Positions 26,515 to 39,220 are shown, numbered from the stretch's first letter. The stretch is DNA of 64,000 bases from Psychrobacter sp. JCM 18901 (GCF_000586435.1 NZ_BAWH01000001.1:186001-250000); one strand, 5' to 3'. The notes: a model not told the origin generated them from the letters alone. A program made the numbers and translations.

Positions 26515-26915
26515 ATGAACACTGCTAATCTTAAATTATTAACCATCGCCGGTATAACAGCCACTTCTTTGATTGGATTGCCTGCTATGGCAAAAGATGG
26601 TCATGGAAACGGGCACGGTAATGGACATGGTAACAGCAAAGGTAACTCTGCCCATGTTAGTAAAAACTATAAGCATAATGCAATGCCCACCCAAGTATTA
26701 ACGCTTATCGTAATGCTAGCCCAAATGCTTCATTTAAGCGTGATCTTGATAGATACGGTTATAGAGTAGTCGGCAAGATTGATAGAAGGGATTATGATCG
26801 CTCTGTCGTTTTAGACCGTTATGATGACCGTTACGTTCGTATTCGTACGCCAGAAAATAATATTGTGACGGTGATTAATGATACGTTGCAGATTATCGAT
26901 ATTTTGAGTAGATAG
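26515..26915 (+). CDS. His/Gly/Asn-rich exported protein, RcnB-like layout, one frameshift
   Basis: About 133 aa after repair. ATG 26515 follows AAGGATA. The signal peptide ends around LPAMA-KDG. The mature N-terminus has GHGNGHGNGHGN, a possible metal-binding tract. After a break near 26682 (one A missing) the C-terminal domain reads YRVVGKIDRRDYDRSVVLDR and VRIRTPENNIVTVINDTLQI. A low-complexity N-terminus plus a basic-acidic C-terminal repeat domain is like RcnB-type periplasmic proteins, but homology is uncertain. Confidence 0.65.
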
Positions 26916-26954
26916 GTATCAGGCTTGGTTTTTAGTCATTTGCTAAATCAACCA

Positions 26955-26988
26955 TAAAAAAGATGCCGCTTAGGGCATCTTTTTTATT
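26955..26988. terminator. Bidirectional terminator between convergent genes
   Basis: AAAAAGATGCC / GGCATCTTTTT with T-runs on both strands. It serves the exported protein (+) and metG (-). Confidence 0.85.
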
Positions 26989-27009
26989 TCTTAATCCTAA
27001 AAATAACAG

Positions 27010-29103
27010 CTAAGCCAATACATCACCAACAACACAAGCATCCGGTAAGGTAACGACAGTTAAGCCTGTCTTTGGCTCGCCAGTTGACAATACCATACCT
27101 TCTGATACGCCAAATTTCATCTTACGTGGGGCAAGGTTGGTCACGCAAATAACCTTTTTATTAATCAATTGCTCAGGCTCATAGAACTTACGAATACCGC
27201 TAAACACATTGCGTGGCTTGTCTTCACCAACGTCTAGTGTGAACTGTAGTAACTTATCAGCACCTTCTACATGGTTACAGGCTAAAACGTGTGCAACTTT
27301 CATCTCGACTTTGGCAAAGTCTTCGATACCAATATAGTCAGTTTGCTCAGCATCTGCATTTGTTGCAGGTGCTTTTTCGTTTGCGGCAGGCTTACTACTT
27401 TCAGTCGCAGCAGGAGCGTCTGCTTGAGTTAAGGATGCTTTAGAATCTTCTACCATTGCTTCAATATCTTTTTCTTCGATACGCTGCATTAGTGGTTTGA
27501 ACTTATTGATTTTATGTCCTAGTAACCACTCATTACGACTGGCAAAACTTAAGTCATCAAGGTTCAAAAACTCTTTGGCATTATTAGTCAGTTCAGGTAA
27601 TACTGGCGCGAGATAAACCATCAATTGTCGGAAGATATTGATAGCGACCGAGCAGACGTCTTGAACTTCTTGCTCAGTACCTTCCAACTTCGCTAATGAC
27701 CATGGTTTTTTGGCATCGATATATTCGTTGGCTTTGTCCGCACATTGCATGATTAGGCGCATGGCACGTGAGAATTCACGGTTCTCATAAGCAGCAGCAA
27801 TCTCATCGCCCGTTTTGGTGATGTCTTCTAACAGCTCTGATTCGACGCAAACTTCTGACAGTATACCGTCGTACTTCTTAACCAAGAATCCTGCACTACG
27901 ACTGGCGATGTTAACGACTTTACCAACCAAGTCAGAGTTGACCTTTTGCATAAAGTCTTCTAAATCTAAGTTGATGTCTTCAACTTTATCAGACAGTTTG
28001 CTGGCGAAATAATAACGCAGGTATTCAGGATGTAAGTGCTCAGCATACGTCTCGGCTTTGATAAAAGTACCGCGTGACTTACTCATTTTTTCGCCATTGA
28101 CCATCAAGAAACCATGGGCAAAGACGCCAGTCGGCGTACGCAGTTCACTACCTGCTAGCATCGCTGGCCAAAACAAGGCATGGAAGTAAACGATGTCTTT
28201 ACCGATGAAGTGATAAACTTCAGTTTTGTGCTCGTTTTCTTGTGCCCAGTAGCGGTCAAAATCAAGCGCTTGGTCTGTTCCTGCACGCTTATCACAGAGG
28301 TTTTTAAAGCTTGCCATGTAGCCAACTGGCGCATCTAGCCACACATAAAAGTATTTGTCTGGCTCATCGCTTGGGGTATCTGGGATTTGGAAACCGAAGT
28401 AGGGTGCATCGCGTGAGATATCCCAGCTGGCAAGTCCTGCCTCAAACCATTCTTGAAGTTTGTTGGCGACTGACGTTTGCAAACGGTTGTCACTGCGCGT
28501 CCAGTCTTTTAGGAACTGTTCAAACTCTGGCAAGTCAAAGAAATAATGCTTAGAGGTTTTGAGCACAGGCGTTGCATTAGACAGTGTCGAATGTGGGTCT
28601 TTTAGATCCGTTGCATCATAAGTGGTGCCACATACTTCACAGTTATCGCCGTACTGGTCTGGTGAATCACACTCTGGACAAGTACCTTTGACAAAGCGAT
28701 CAGCTAGAAATAATTGCTTTTCAGGATCAAATAGTTGCTCGACATCCTTTGTGCTGATATGACCAGCATCATTGAGACGACGATAAATCAGCTCAGAGAA
28801 CTGTTTGTTTTCTTCTGAATGCGTGCTGTGGTAGTTATCAAAGTTGATAAGGAACTTTGAAAAATCCGCTTCATGTGAGGCTTTAACTGAGGCAATTTGT
28901 TCCTCTGGCGTTACGCCATTGGCCTCTGCTTTGAGCATGATTGCCGTACCGTGTGCATCATCCGCGCAGACATAGGTGACCTGATGGCCTTGCGCTTTCA
29001 TCGCACGTACCCAAATGTCAGTCTGAATATATTCTACAAGATGCCCCAAATGGATATAGCCATTGGCGTAGGGCAGCGCACTGGTTACTAGAATCTCACG
29101 CAC
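27010..29103 (-). CDS. metG: Methionyl-tRNA synthetase
   Basis: Charges tRNA-Met in the cytosol. 697 aa, intact. Class I signature [10 protein letters not shown] at about 12-21, zinc knuckle [18 protein letters not shown] at about 141-159 and KMSKS at about residue 338. A Glu/Ala-rich linker leads to the C-terminal EMAP-like tRNA-binding and dimerisation domain ([24 protein letters not shown]). This is the long, zinc-containing form also found in E. coli. The start is GTG with AGGTGA upstream. It has no operon partner on its strand. Confidence 0.97.
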   Translation of the reverse strand: MREILVTSALPYANGYIHLGHLVEYIQTDIWVRAMKAQGHQVTYVCADDAHGTAIMLKAEANGVTPEEQIASVKASHEADFSKFLINFDNYHSTHSEENKQFSELIYRRLNDAGHISTKDVEQLFDPEKQLFLADRFVKGTCPECDSPDQYGDNCEVCGTTYDATDLKDPHSTLSNATPVLKTSKHYFFDLPEFEQFLKDWTRSDNRLQTSVANKLQEWFEAGLASWDISRDAPYFGFQIPDTPSDEPDKYFYVWLDAPVGYMASFKNLCDKRAGTDQALDFDRYWAQENEHKTEVYHFIGKDIVYFHALFWPAMLAGSELRTPTGVFAHGFLMVNGEKMSKSRGTFIKAETYAEHLHPEYLRYYFASKLSDKVEDINLDLEDFMQKVNSDLVGKVVNIASRSAGFLVKKYDGILSEVCVESELLEDITKTGDEIAAAYENREFSRAMRLIMQCADKANEYIDAKKPWSLAKLEGTEQEVQDVCSVAINIFRQLMVYLAPVLPELTNNAKEFLNLDDLSFASRNEWLLGHKINKFKPLMQRIEEKDIEAMVEDSKASLTQADAPAATESSKPAANEKAPATNADAEQTDYIGIEDFAKVEMKVAHVLACNHVEGADKLLQFTLDVGEDKPRNVFSGIRKFYEPEQLINKKVICVTNLAPRKMKFGVSEGMVLSTGEPKTGLTVVTLPDACVVGDVLA

Positions 29104-29462
29104 AAAATCACCTATATTTTTATATAAACGGGTTAGTTATCGAACATCTTAAGCGGCTCATCGCTCATAGATGCGACATCGTTAATGCTAAAAACTTCTA
29201 AAAATAATAAAAATTCAAAAAGTGTGCCTATGATACCGTAAATCAAATAAATTTGTGATATTCCTTGGTAATTACTTCTCATTTGGCAAGCACTTATTAA
29301 CCATAAACAATAGCCTTGCATCGTATTTGATAGTTATAGAATAGTTATCAATCAGCCATGAAAAAACCCACCAAGCAGTATGCCGAGTGGGTTTTTATTT
29401 ATCCATTATTCACCTAGATACCAATAGTTAGTCACAATAAATAGCTAAGTTACTAAGCTAGC
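29104..29462. other. Gap with terminator between metG and the GntP-like gene
   Basis: The hairpin AAAAACCCAC / GTGGGTTTTT at 29362-29396 has T-runs on both strands and ends the GntP-like transcript (leftward). The rest is the metG upstream region; a short leftward frame at 29133-29321 shows no family features. Confidence 0.6.
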
Positions 29463-30879
29463 TTAGAATGAACCGAACATGGTACCTAAGATAATCACAG
29501 CGACTACAGCAACCAATGGAATGACCATCGTAACCATCGCCAAATTTAAATAAGATTGCTTATGGGTCAGACCACAAATCGCTAGCAAGGTGATGACCGC
29601 GCCACTGTGCGGAAGCGTATCAAGACCACCTGCCGCCATAACGGCTACGCGGTGCATCAGCTCAGGGTCGATACCCGCATTGACGGCCATTCTTAGATAG
29701 TCTTCACCTAATGTCGACAGCGCAATACTCAAACCGCCAGACGATGAGCCTGTGATACCAGCAAGCGTGGTCATCGCGACGGCTTCTGAGATCAGAGGGT
29801 TGTCAGGGGTAAGGTTTAAAATGCTATCACGAATGATAAGGAAGCCTGCGAGCGACGCGATAACTGCACCGTAACCCACTTCTGATGCCGTGTTAAAAAT
29901 AGGCAACATCGAATCATAAGTACCACGGTTGATGGTTTTTTGTAGATTATTCCAGTGTCCAATACGTAGCAGAATTAACACCACACAAGCCACGACCAAC
30001 GAGATAATAATTGACCATAACCCAAGTGAGCCTGCGACATTCAAGTCTGGGAACTGAGTTTGTAGACTACTGAAATCTATCGACGGGAATACCACATAGG
30101 TCAATATAGCGTTTAAGCCAATGACCAATACCAGCGGAATCATCGCAATGGTAAAAGAAGTGTGATGAGTGTTTAATACCTCAGCTTCTTTTGCCGCCGC
30201 ACCAATGCTACCTGTATCCTCTTCATCATGCTGACCATAGCCTTCGCCCGCTGCATTGGCTTTTCTGGCACGTGATTGCAGCCACATCCAACCACAAATA
30301 AACATGATCGTACCGCCGATGATACCTAGGATAGGCGCGGCAAAGACGTTGGTATTATAATAAGGAATTGGAATGGCATTCTGAATGGCTGGCGTGCCCG
30401 GCAATGCCGTCATCGTAAACGTAAATGATCCTAGAGCAATCGCTGCTGGAATCAAACGTTTTGGGATATCGGCTGCTCTAAACAAGTCTTTGGCGATTGG
30501 ATAAATAGCAAAAGCCACAACGAATAACGAGACGCACCATAAGTCAAAATGGTACAGACCAAAATCACTGCAAGTATGGCTTTGCTGGCACCGAGCTTTT
30601 CGACGACGGTATTGGCAATGGCAGTTGCTGCACCAGAGTCGGCCATCAAACGCCCAAACAATGCCCCTAGCAAGAATATAGGAAAAAAAACTTGAGTAAG
30701 AATCCACTTAACGCGCCCATAAAGACATCGGTATAAGCGGGGATGGTGCTTAAGAAGTCACCTGATAGTAAGACTGCTAGCGTCGCCATAATCGGTGCTA
30801 GGATCAGCACAGAGTAACCGCGATAAGCAAAAAACATGAGTAATAATAGGGTGATGACAATCGCAAATGTACTAAACAT
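29463..30879 (-). CDS. GntP-family permease, frameshifts
   Basis: H+-coupled importer for gluconate-like or hydroxy-acid substrates. Repaired it is about 470 aa with 12 or so membrane segments. ATG 30879 follows GGAGGG. Family features: PIFLLGALFGRLMADSGAA, ALPGTPAIQNAIPIPYY, TLAGITGSSSGGLSIAL and AAGGLDTLPHSGAVITLLAI. Breaks at 30692-30699 (T8 on the coding strand) and near 30545 (GGTGC for GGTGGC). It is divergent from the atoE-sco-bdhA genes. With that context a 3-hydroxybutyrate or related acid substrate is likely (inference). Confidence 0.88.
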
Positions 30880-31290
30880 GATAGCCCTCCTTGGCAAAAA
30901 AAATAAGGCAGCGAGTATGCCGTGCTTATCCATATAGGTCAATAAAATTAATCAAAACAGGTCTATTTCGTCTGTTTTATCAAACATAAATCTAGACTCA
31001 TGCGCTATCCATCATTAATATCTTACCGATCTATATACTGCACAGCGTTGACTCACATGCGCTGATGGTTATTTTCTAGTCGCTACGAAAATAATATGTT
31101 AAGTTAGCACAAGTGTTTCATGCATGATATAGCGATATAAAATGTATTGTTATGAGTGACAATATAAAATACAATGTTTTCCATTTATTAGGTGCAGTAA
31201 ACAGTAATTGCTCTCAAATATGATAATCGTTCAACATAGCTCTAACTATAATTTTTAAAACCAAACATTAAATTTACAAGGAATGTGAAT
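30880..31290. promoter_or_regulatory. Divergent promoter region of the 3-hydroxybutyrate module
   Basis: 411 bp between the leftward GntP-like gene and rightward atoE. AT-rich, and no sharp operator was found. AAGGA precedes atoE and GGAGGG precedes the GntP-like gene. Confidence 0.4.
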
Positions 31291-32632
31291 ATGTTTAGTG
31301 CCATCACCAATATAAGCGTGCAGTTAGTTAACCGCTATCTACCATCCCCATTCGTATTTTCGATCGTTTTAACCCTTATCGCGTTTGCGGTGGGACTGGC
31401 TATTACTGGCCAAGATATGATTGCTATGGCAGGGCACTGGGGCAATGGGCTATGGTCATTACATAGCTTTGCCATGCAAATGGCATTAGTCCTAGTGACA
31501 GGCTACGCATTTGCCAGCGCTCCATTTATCCAACGCTTATTGGACAATCTCGCTAGTAGAGTTCACTCTCCTACGACCGCCATTATCGTATCAACCTTGG
31601 TTGGACTGGTTGGTTCATGGATAAACTGGGGGTTTGGTTTAATCATCGGGGCAATCTTTGCAAAGGCACTGGCTAGAAAAGTGGCTAATGTCGATTATCC
31701 ACTATTGGTCGCTGCTGCTTACTCAGGCTTTGTAATTTGGCATGGTGGTTTTTCAGGTTCGATACCTCTGACACTCAGCTCTGGTGGTGATACGTTACTG
31801 ACGTTGTCAGGCAATACTATGACAGAAGCAGTGCCTTTATCTCAAACGGTATTTGCAGGCTACAACATGCTGCTAGTAGGTTTGCTTATCGTTATTTTGC
31901 CACTCGTCAATCGCTTTATGCATCCTAAAAACCCTACGGTTATTGATCCTAAACTGATCAAAGAAGAGATCTACGTCGCACCCCAAAGAGACACGCCTGC
32001 ACAAAAGCTAGATGATAGCCGTATTATCGCTGTCATCTTATTGGCCTTAGCACTGATGTACTATATCAGCGAGTTTGGTAGTAACGGTTTTAACCTAGGG
32101 CTAAACATCGTCATTGGGCTATTCTTATTCATAGGTTTGCTATCGCATGGCACGTTAGAGCGTTATTATCGTGCTGTACACTCAGGTATCGGTGGCATCA
32201 CAGGTATTGTGTTATTGTTCCCATTCTACGGCGGCATCATGGGCATCATGACGGGAGCAAATGCGGATGGTATCTCTATCAGTACGCAAGTGACCGAGTT
32301 TTTTTGTCAATTCCGCTTCCGCAGACAGCTTTCCGATTTTTGCATTTTTAAGTGCTGGCTTGGTCAACGTCTTTGTACCATCGGGCGGTGGACAGTTTGC
32401 GGTACAAGGCCCTGTTATGATTCCTGCTGGTATCGAACTGGGTGTTAGTCCAGCCATTACTGCAATGGCGATTGCATGGGGTGACGCATGGACCAACATG
32501 ATTCAGCCGTTTTGGGCTTTGCCATTATTGGGTATCGCAGGTTTGGATGCACGCGCTATCATGGGCTACTGCCTAATAGTATTGGCAGTATCGGGTGCTA
32601 TTATCATGAGCGTGTTTTGGCTATTGGTATAG
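31291..32632 (+). CDS. atoE: Short-chain fatty acid transporter AtoE, one frameshift
   Basis: Imports short-chain acids such as acetoacetate or butyrate. ATG 31291 follows AAGGA. Features: RYLPSPFVFSIVLTLIAFAV, GSWINWGFGLIIGAIFAKAL and VFVPSGGGQFAVQGPVMIPA, then AWGDAWTNMIQPFWALPLLG, all typical of the AtoE family. The break is in the T-run at 32299-32305 (T7 for T6). Repaired length is about 446 aa with about 11 membrane segments. scoAB and bdhA follow on the same strand, so it supplies their substrate. Confidence 0.92.
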
Positions 32633-32887
32633 TCATTTCACTATAAAAGTATTACTGCGTTCACCTCGCTTGAAGTATTTAATATACATCTACACTCGGT
32701 TGCCTTGTACTATTCTTAAATTGAATTGACTATACAAGGTTATAACGCTCAAAAGAAAAATTAGCGTGGTTCATTTTCGCTTTTAGTTTTTAATTTTCAT
32801 AACAATCAAACGGATAATTGAGACACTTAATTCAGCATTAGTTTATGCACGGATTAAAAATATAAATAACAGTCATAGGAGACAAGC

Positions 32888-33601
32888 ATGAGTCAGTCAA
32901 AAGTATATAACAGTGCCGAAGAAGCGCTAAAAGGCGTCGTCAGTGATGGGCAAACGCTCGCGATCGGTGGCTTCGGACTATGCGGTATTCCAGAAGCATT
33001 AATTGCAGCGCTGCGTGATAGCAAAGTTAAAGAGCTGACTTGTATCAGTAACAACGCTGGTGTCGATGACTTCGGTCTTGGTCTGTTGCTACAGACACGC
33101 CAAATCAAAAAAATGATTTCATCATACGTTGGTGAAAACAAAGAATTTGAGCGTCAATATTTGGCTGGCGAGCTAGAGGTTGAGCTGACCCCACAAGGCA
33201 CATTGGCTGAGAAATTACGCTCAGGCGGTGCTGGTATCCCTGCATTTTATACCGCAACGGGCGTAGGCACATTAGTCGCTGAAGGCAAAGAGACTCGCGA
33301 CTTTGATGGGCGTACTTATGTGTTAGAGCACTCATTACGTGCTGATGTTGCTCTAATCAAAGCGCAAAAAGCTGATAAAGCGGGCAATTTAATCTTTAAC
33401 AAAACCGCTCGTAACTTTAATCCAGATTGTGCAATGGCCGGTAAAATCACAATTGTTGAAGTCGAAGAAATCGTCGAAACAGGTACGTTTGATCCAGACG
33501 AAGTGCATCTACCAGGTATCTTCGTTCAGCGTATTGTATTGAATGCTAGCCCTGAAAAACGTATCGAAAAGACCACGACTAAAGCTGTAGAAGGCGCGTA
33601 A
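32888..33601 (+). CDS. scoA: Succinyl-CoA:3-ketoacid CoA-transferase subunit A
   Basis: With ScoB moves CoA from succinyl-CoA to acetoacetate. 237 aa, intact. ATAGGAG lies 5-6 nt upstream. Family motif [13 protein letters not shown], the CoA-site run [17 protein letters not shown] and [13 protein letters not shown]. The stop is followed by 141 bp to scoB, a wider gap than usual for this pair, holding a strong hairpin. Confidence 0.95.
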   Translation: MSQSKVYNSAEEALKGVVSDGQTLAIGGFGLCGIPEALIAALRDSKVKELTCISNNAGVDDFGLGLLLQTRQIKKMISSYVGENKEFERQYLAGELEVELTPQGTLAEKLRSGGAGIPAFYTATGVGTLVAEGKETRDFDGRTYVLEHSLRADVALIKAQKADKAGNLIFNKTARNFNPDCAMAGKITIVEVEEIVETGTFDPDEVHLPGIFVQRIVLNASPEKRIEKTTTKAVEGA

Positions 33602-33665
33602 ATAGAAACGTGGTCGACGCTTGATCGTACGTGAAATCAATAGTTAACTTTAGATTGATAATAGT

Positions 33666-33701
33666 TTAGACAGCCAATTGATTAAATAATTGGCTGTCTA
33701 A
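33666..33701 (+). promoter_or_regulatory. 14-bp perfect inverted repeat between scoA and scoB
   Basis: TTAGACAGCCAATT and AATTGGCTGTCTAA flank an 8-nt loop. No T-run follows, so it is more likely an RNA stability or processing hairpin or an operator than a terminator. Confidence 0.6.
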
Positions 33702-33742
33702 ATGAATAAAAATAGAATATCGCAAAAAATAAGGAAATCAGC

Positions 33743-34372
33743 ATGGCATGGACAAGAGAGCAAATGGCGCAACGCGCTGCAAAAGAGCTACAAGATGGCT
33801 ACTATGTGAACCTAGGCATCGGTCTCCCAACGTTGGTCGCCAACTACATTCCTGAAGGCGTGGACGTATGGCTACAATCAGAGAATGGCTTGCTAGGTAT
33901 CGGTGAGTTCCCTACAGCAGAAAACGTCGATGCGGACTTGATTAATGCGGGCAAGCAAACGGTGACTGCAGAAGCTGGTGCTAGCTATTTCAGTAGCTCA
34001 GAGTCTTTCTCTATGATTCGTGGTGGTCATGTCAACTTGGCCATATTGGGTGCAATGGAAGTCTCAGAGAAAGGTGATCTTGCTAACTGGATGATTCCCA
34101 AAAAGATGGTCAAAGGCATGGGCGGCGCGATGGATTTGGTTGCAGGCGTACAGCGTGTGATTGTATTGATGGAGCAAGTTAATAAACACGGTGACCCAAA
34201 AATTTTGGCAAACTGTGAGCTACCATTGACGGGTAAAGGCGTGGTTGATCGTATCATTACTGAGCTTGCTGTATTAGACGTTACGGATGAAGGTCTCAAA
34301 CTGGTTGAATTAGCAGATGGTGTAAGCTTTGATGAGCTACAAGAAAAAACACCAGTAAGTATTATTCAGTAA
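33743..34372 (+). CDS. scoB: Succinyl-CoA:3-ketoacid CoA-transferase subunit B
   Basis: Catalytic subunit. 209 aa, intact. The active Glu lies in SENGLLGIG, which forms the gamma-glutamyl-CoA thioester. Also [13 protein letters not shown] near the N-terminus and [21 protein letters not shown] lies upstream of the ATG. Works as an A2B2 complex with ScoA. Confidence 0.95.
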   Translation: MAWTREQMAQRAAKELQDGYYVNLGIGLPTLVANYIPEGVDVWLQSENGLLGIGEFPTAENVDADLINAGKQTVTAEAGASYFSSSESFSMIRGGHVNLAILGAMEVSEKGDLANWMIPKKMVKGMGGAMDLVAGVQRVIVLMEQVNKHGDPKILANCELPLTGKGVVDRIITELAVLDVTDEGLKLVELADGVSFDELQEKTPVSIIQ

Positions 34373-34425
34373 ACTTTGTGAAATAAAGTGACTGTCGTAA
34401 GATTAATATGTTTTCTCCCGCAAAT

Positions 34426-34457
34426 AAATACGCCACTATGACTATAGTGGCGTATTT
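34426..34457 (+). terminator. Hairpin terminator after scoB
   Basis: AAATACGCCACTA / TAGTGGCGTATTT, a 13-bp perfect stem with 6-nt loop. The T-run is short, so some read-through into bdhA is possible. Confidence 0.7.
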
Positions 34458-34513
34458 GTTCAGTTCAATTTTATAAAAACTAATAATATTTTAGACCATG
34501 ATAAGGAATATGT

Positions 34514-35313
<800 letters not shown>

Positions 35314-35333
35314 TATATATGCCATTTGCATAT

Positions 35334-35369
35334 ACCACAGCGTCAGACCTACTGGCGTTGTGGTTTTTT
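35334..35369 (+). terminator. Terminator after bdhA
   Basis: ACCACAGCGTC / GGCGTTGTGGT stem with two wobble pairs followed by TTTTTT. Confidence 0.8.
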
Positions 35370-35508
35370 ATGCGTCCAATTCAGCTACACTGTCACGATA
35401 GAAGGTTTGGCTAATATACTCATTAACGTTATCGGTTGTAATATGCGCAACGAGACGACTTGAGCGATTTGTCAGATCTACCCACTTGTATAGGCCATAA
35501 TAGTAGCT

Positions 35509-36733
35509 ATGTTTAACTTTATGAAGAAAAAAAACCACAAAAACCGAAACGCCTCAGCAGCAGGCAGAGCGTGATAGTGCCGTCGACAAAGTCCTACTTG
35601 GATATGAGATAGGTGCCGTCAGTATTGCCACGATGGTCACAGGACTTGAGCGTGATGGCGAAGCACTTACGTTAGACCTGCGTTTGCCAAAAGATAGCAA
35701 TCCTGAAGTTATCCAGCAGGAGCTCGGGCAGTTGCTACACCCGCATGGTATTACCACGATTCATATGAATGTGCGTCTGCCTGCGCCAGAAAAGGGTTCA
35801 GGTTCAAGCTTACCAAAGCAGATGCCAAAGACAACCAATGCGATGGAATCTCAGCCTTCATCTGGCGCTAATAACAATGCTAATAGCACTAACGCTGAGC
35901 CACCGATTACGAAAGCTGCACCTACCCAAGCATCGTTGGCAGCGCATCCTCGTATCCGTCATATTATTGTCGTGGCATCAGGTAAGGGCGGTGTTGGTAA
36001 ATCGACAACGACGGTCAACATCGCACTAGCACTACAGAAGCTTGGTAATCGCGTTGGTGTGCTAGATGCAGATATCTATGGTCCTAGTATGCCAACGATG
36101 CTAGGCGTTGCTGATGTGAAACCGCAACTAGAAAACGAGCAGTTCGTGCCAGTTGATGCGCATGGTATGGCAATGCTCTCTATCGGTAGTTTGCTTGATG
36201 GAGATAATACCCCGGTCGCATGGCGTGGACCGAAGGCAACGGGTGCATTGATGCAGCTATATAATCAAACCAACTGGCCGCAGCTAGACTATCTAGTGAT
36301 TGATATGCCGCCTGGTACGGGTGATATACAGTTGACATTGGCGCAGCGTATTCCAGTCACAGGTGCTGTCATTGTCACGACACCGCAGCATGTTGCCTTG
36401 CTCGATGCGCAAAAAGGCGTTGAGATGTTTAACAAGACCAATATTCCTGTGCTTGGCGTGGTTGAAAACATGGCGCTACACACGTGTAGCAACTGTAATC
36501 ACACCGAAGCAATCTTTGGTACGGGTGGTGGTGAGTTTATCGCTGAGCAGTATCATGTACCACTATTGGGTCAGTTACCACTTGCCAGTGGCATTCGTGC
36601 ACAAGTTGATAAAGGCATACCGAGTGTCTTGGCTGATGATGAGTTTGCACAATATTACCTAGATATTGCCAAAAATATTGAAACCAATATCAATAAATTT
36701 GCAAAGCCTGTCGATGATAAGCGGATTTTTTGA
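35509..36733 (+). CDS. apbC: Iron-sulfur cluster carrier Mrp/ApbC, one frameshift
   Basis: P-loop ATPase that carries 4Fe-4S clusters to apo-proteins. Repaired it is about 408 aa. The N-terminal MIP18-like domain (GYEIGAVSIATMV, LDLRLPKDSNPEV) is followed by a Pro/Ala/Asn-rich linker, then Walker A SGKGGVGKST, DIYGPSMPTMLG, DMPPGTGDIQLT and the cluster-binding CSNC in ENMALHTCSNCNH. The break is in the A-run at 35527-35534 (A8 for A7), giving the start at 35509. No clear ribosome site precedes it, so ATG 35521 is an alternative. Confidence 0.92.
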
Positions 36734-36797
36734 TAATGGAGAAGTAGCCTAAGCTGGCGACTTTTAAAGTGAATGTATTGTCTAAAAAGAGGATATT

Positions 36798-37236
36798 TTG
36801 AACTTATCTATTTATCAAAGCCATTTAGACAATACTCCCAAGCAGTATAGAGTCTTACGATTATTTCGACCGCCGATATACATCATTGAACTCTCAAACA
36901 ATCAGTTGATTGCCGTTTGCTACTATAAAGATGGCAGTAGCAAACGCTATCAGATTAATGCTGACTTTAGCAATCGCCGAATGGTAATTGCCGATTTTAA
37001 CAAATTCACAAAGGCTCTCGCTGAGCTGTTAAAAAAAGTTTCCAAGACACTTTTTATGGGTGAGTGCGCTTGCATCAATCAATGTTACAGAAACACTAGC
37101 AGATGGATTAACCAATATTGAAGTTAAGGTGATAACTGAAGCATTTTTTGTGGGTGCTGTACAGGCAAAAAGAAGGATTTCACATAGCACCGTGAGCTAT
37201 CAAGGACAGATAGTACCTTTAGAAAAATTTGGCTAG
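36798..37236 (+). CDS. Unknown protein, one frameshift
   Basis: About 145 aa after adding one T near 37050. TTG start with AGAGGA upstream. The N-terminal part is beta-rich with basic residues (RVLRLFRPPIYIIEL), then KALAELLKKVSK, then INVTETLADGLTNIEVKVIT and a C-terminal KRRISHSTVSYQG. No family recognised and no signal peptide. It is 12 nt upstream of the DUF2804 gene and presumably co-transcribed with it. Confidence 0.55.
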
Positions 37237-37248
37237 GATGCCGATATC

Positions 37249-38414
37249 ATGAATAAAAGCCACGACAAACCGTATACTGCCGCCAACTTGAAACTGGCAA
37301 ATCTCGAATATCTTATCCAAAATGGTCAGCCTGTTTTTGGTGTTTTCTCCCAAGTCAAAAGTATCAACTACTTAGACTATTATAGTCATCTCATTTCACA
37401 AAAATCCTTACCTAACTGGCGTAAAGAACTAAAAGCCAACCAATTCTGTTTCATTCAGATACTCCAGCCCCCGTATCGATGTGCCTCGCGCTCGCAACGA
37501 TTAAGCTTGCGACCAGTGCTTTCGTTTACATTTATAATGAGGATACTCAGCAGCTAGAAGTCTGTGAGCGCTACAGCCTTTGACGCATCATACGCACTTA
37601 GGCGGTGATGGTTATCAAGGGCAGATGGCATTTACACATACAAAGCTCAGCGTCACCTTAGATTTTAGTCCTGCTCAGATGAATATTGCGCTTAACAGTC
37701 AGTATGTTGCAATAACGGCAGCGTTAGCACGAAGCGCACAACCGTTAGCCATATGTACGCCGACTGCTAGGCGTGGCTGGACGTTTACGCAAAAAGAGCC
37801 GTTGACCGCACTATCTGGCATTTGCTCATTAAAGCCAAGTCGAAATTTCATACTGATGCTCCTGATGCTCCTGATGCTCAACCTCAAAAAATAACCTTCA
37901 CCGATGCTACTATTGCCAATCTAGATTGGACGCTCGGCTATATGCGTCATGAGACCAATTGGTTTTGGAGCTGTATCACTAGCTATTTGTCAGATGGTCG
38001 ACACTTTTTGCTCAATCTGTCTATGGGTGTCAATGAGACAGGAGCCAGTGAAAATGCTTGCTGGCTTGATGGGCAAATATTTTATTTACCACCCGTTATG
38101 TTTGCTCGTGAGGATTCCAATATTCGATCAAGTCAGCCAGACAGTCTTGAGCCAAGTATAGAAAATGTAGAAACTGACGCTAGCATCTCAAAGCCATGGC
38201 GTATCTATCATCAAAATCTAGGGTGGAGCAATGTCGATATTGATTTGAGCTTCACACCGATTACCGTCTATAAAAAGACCGATAATTTTGGTGTGATAGC
38301 CAGTATCTTTGAGCAGTGGATAGTTTTTATAGTGGTGAAATTCGAATAAGAGATGAAGTTATTAGGCTTGATAATGTCATGGGGCTCGCAGAAGATCATT
38401 TTGCCAAGTGGTAG
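37249..38414 (+). CDS. DUF2804 family protein, several frameshifts
   Basis: Function unknown; the family has a lipocalin or svf1-like beta-rich fold. Repaired it is about 385 aa. Recognisable parts: NGQPVFGVFS near the N-terminus, the tract LALATIKLATSAFVYIYNED (frame repaired), WTLGYMRHETNWFWSC and the terminal FEQWIGFYSGEIRI with VMGLAEDHFAKW, which matches the DUF2804 end. Breaks near 37465, 37575, 37825 and 38322. A short 9-bp tandem repeat at 37851-37876 encodes DAPDAPDA. Confidence 0.7.
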
Positions 38415-38542
38415 CTTCTAAGACATAACATGGGAATAAATGAGATTAATGGCTGTATTCAGTTTTAAGTAGCCGCTCCTCTATAAATTCAGCCGTCAAT
38501 TCCGTATAATCGTCGCTATTAAATATTTGCTAAGGAACAACA

Positions 38543-39118
38543 ATGTCTATTAAGTCTGACCGCTGGATTCGTAAAATGGCCGAAGAGCACGGCATGATTG
38601 AACCGTACGAGCCAGGTCAAGTGCGCTTTAATGATGCAGGCGAGCGTTTGGTTAGCTACGGCACCTCAAGCTATGGTTATGATGTGCGCTGTGCTCCTGA
38701 ATTTAAAGTTTTTACCAACGTACATTCAGTGGTCGTTGATCCTAAAAACTTCGATGATAAAAGCTTTATCGATATCGTTGGTGACGAGTGTATCATTCCA
38801 CCTAATTCGTTTGCTTTAGCTCGTACTATGGAGTATTTCCGTATTCCGCGTGATGTATTGACTATTTGCCTAGGTAAATCAACGTATGCGCGTTGCGGTA
38901 TCATCGTCAACGTGACGCCACTTGAGCCAGAGTGGGAAGGGCACGTTACTTTAGAGTTTAGTAATACCACCAATCTGCCAGCCCGTATCTATGCTGGCGA
39001 AGGCGTTGCGCAAATGCTGTTCTTCCAAAGCGATGCTGATGATGTCTGTGAGACCAGTTATAAGGATCGTGGTGGTAAATACCAAGGTCAGCGCGGCGTG
39101 ACACTGCCAAGAACCTAA
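38543..39118 (+). CDS. dcd: dCTP deaminase
   Basis: Deaminates dCTP to dUTP in thymidylate synthesis. 191 aa, intact. Core motif [20 protein letters not shown] with the catalytic Glu region and [13 protein letters not shown]-terminal [11 protein letters not shown] closes the trimer active site. AAGGA lies 8 nt before the ATG. It is followed by a strong terminator. Confidence 0.97.
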   Translation: MSIKSDRWIRKMAEEHGMIEPYEPGQVRFNDAGERLVSYGTSSYGYDVRCAPEFKVFTNVHSVVVDPKNFDDKSFIDIVGDECIIPPNSFALARTMEYFRIPRDVLTICLGKSTYARCGIIVNVTPLEPEWEGHVTLEFSNTTNLPARIYAGEGVAQMLFFQSDADDVCETSYKDRGGKYQGQRGVTLPRT

Positions 39119-39182
39119 TCAGTAGGTGTCCGTTTAAAAGCTTATCAGTTATAGAAAGTTAATAAGCCTTTAAATAGTTAAT

Positions 39183-39220
39183 AAAAAAGCTAGTCATATT
39201 AAATATGGCTAGCTTTTTTT
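39183..39220. terminator. Bidirectional terminator between dcd and sspB
   Basis: AAAAAAGCTAGTCATATT / AAATATGGCTAGCTTTTTT forms a long stem with T-runs on both strands, placed between convergent genes. Confidence 0.88.

Noticed and set aside
29133-29321. 62-codon minus-strand frame ahead of metG
   Set aside because: No ribosome site, and it sits in the metG upstream region. It looks like chance.
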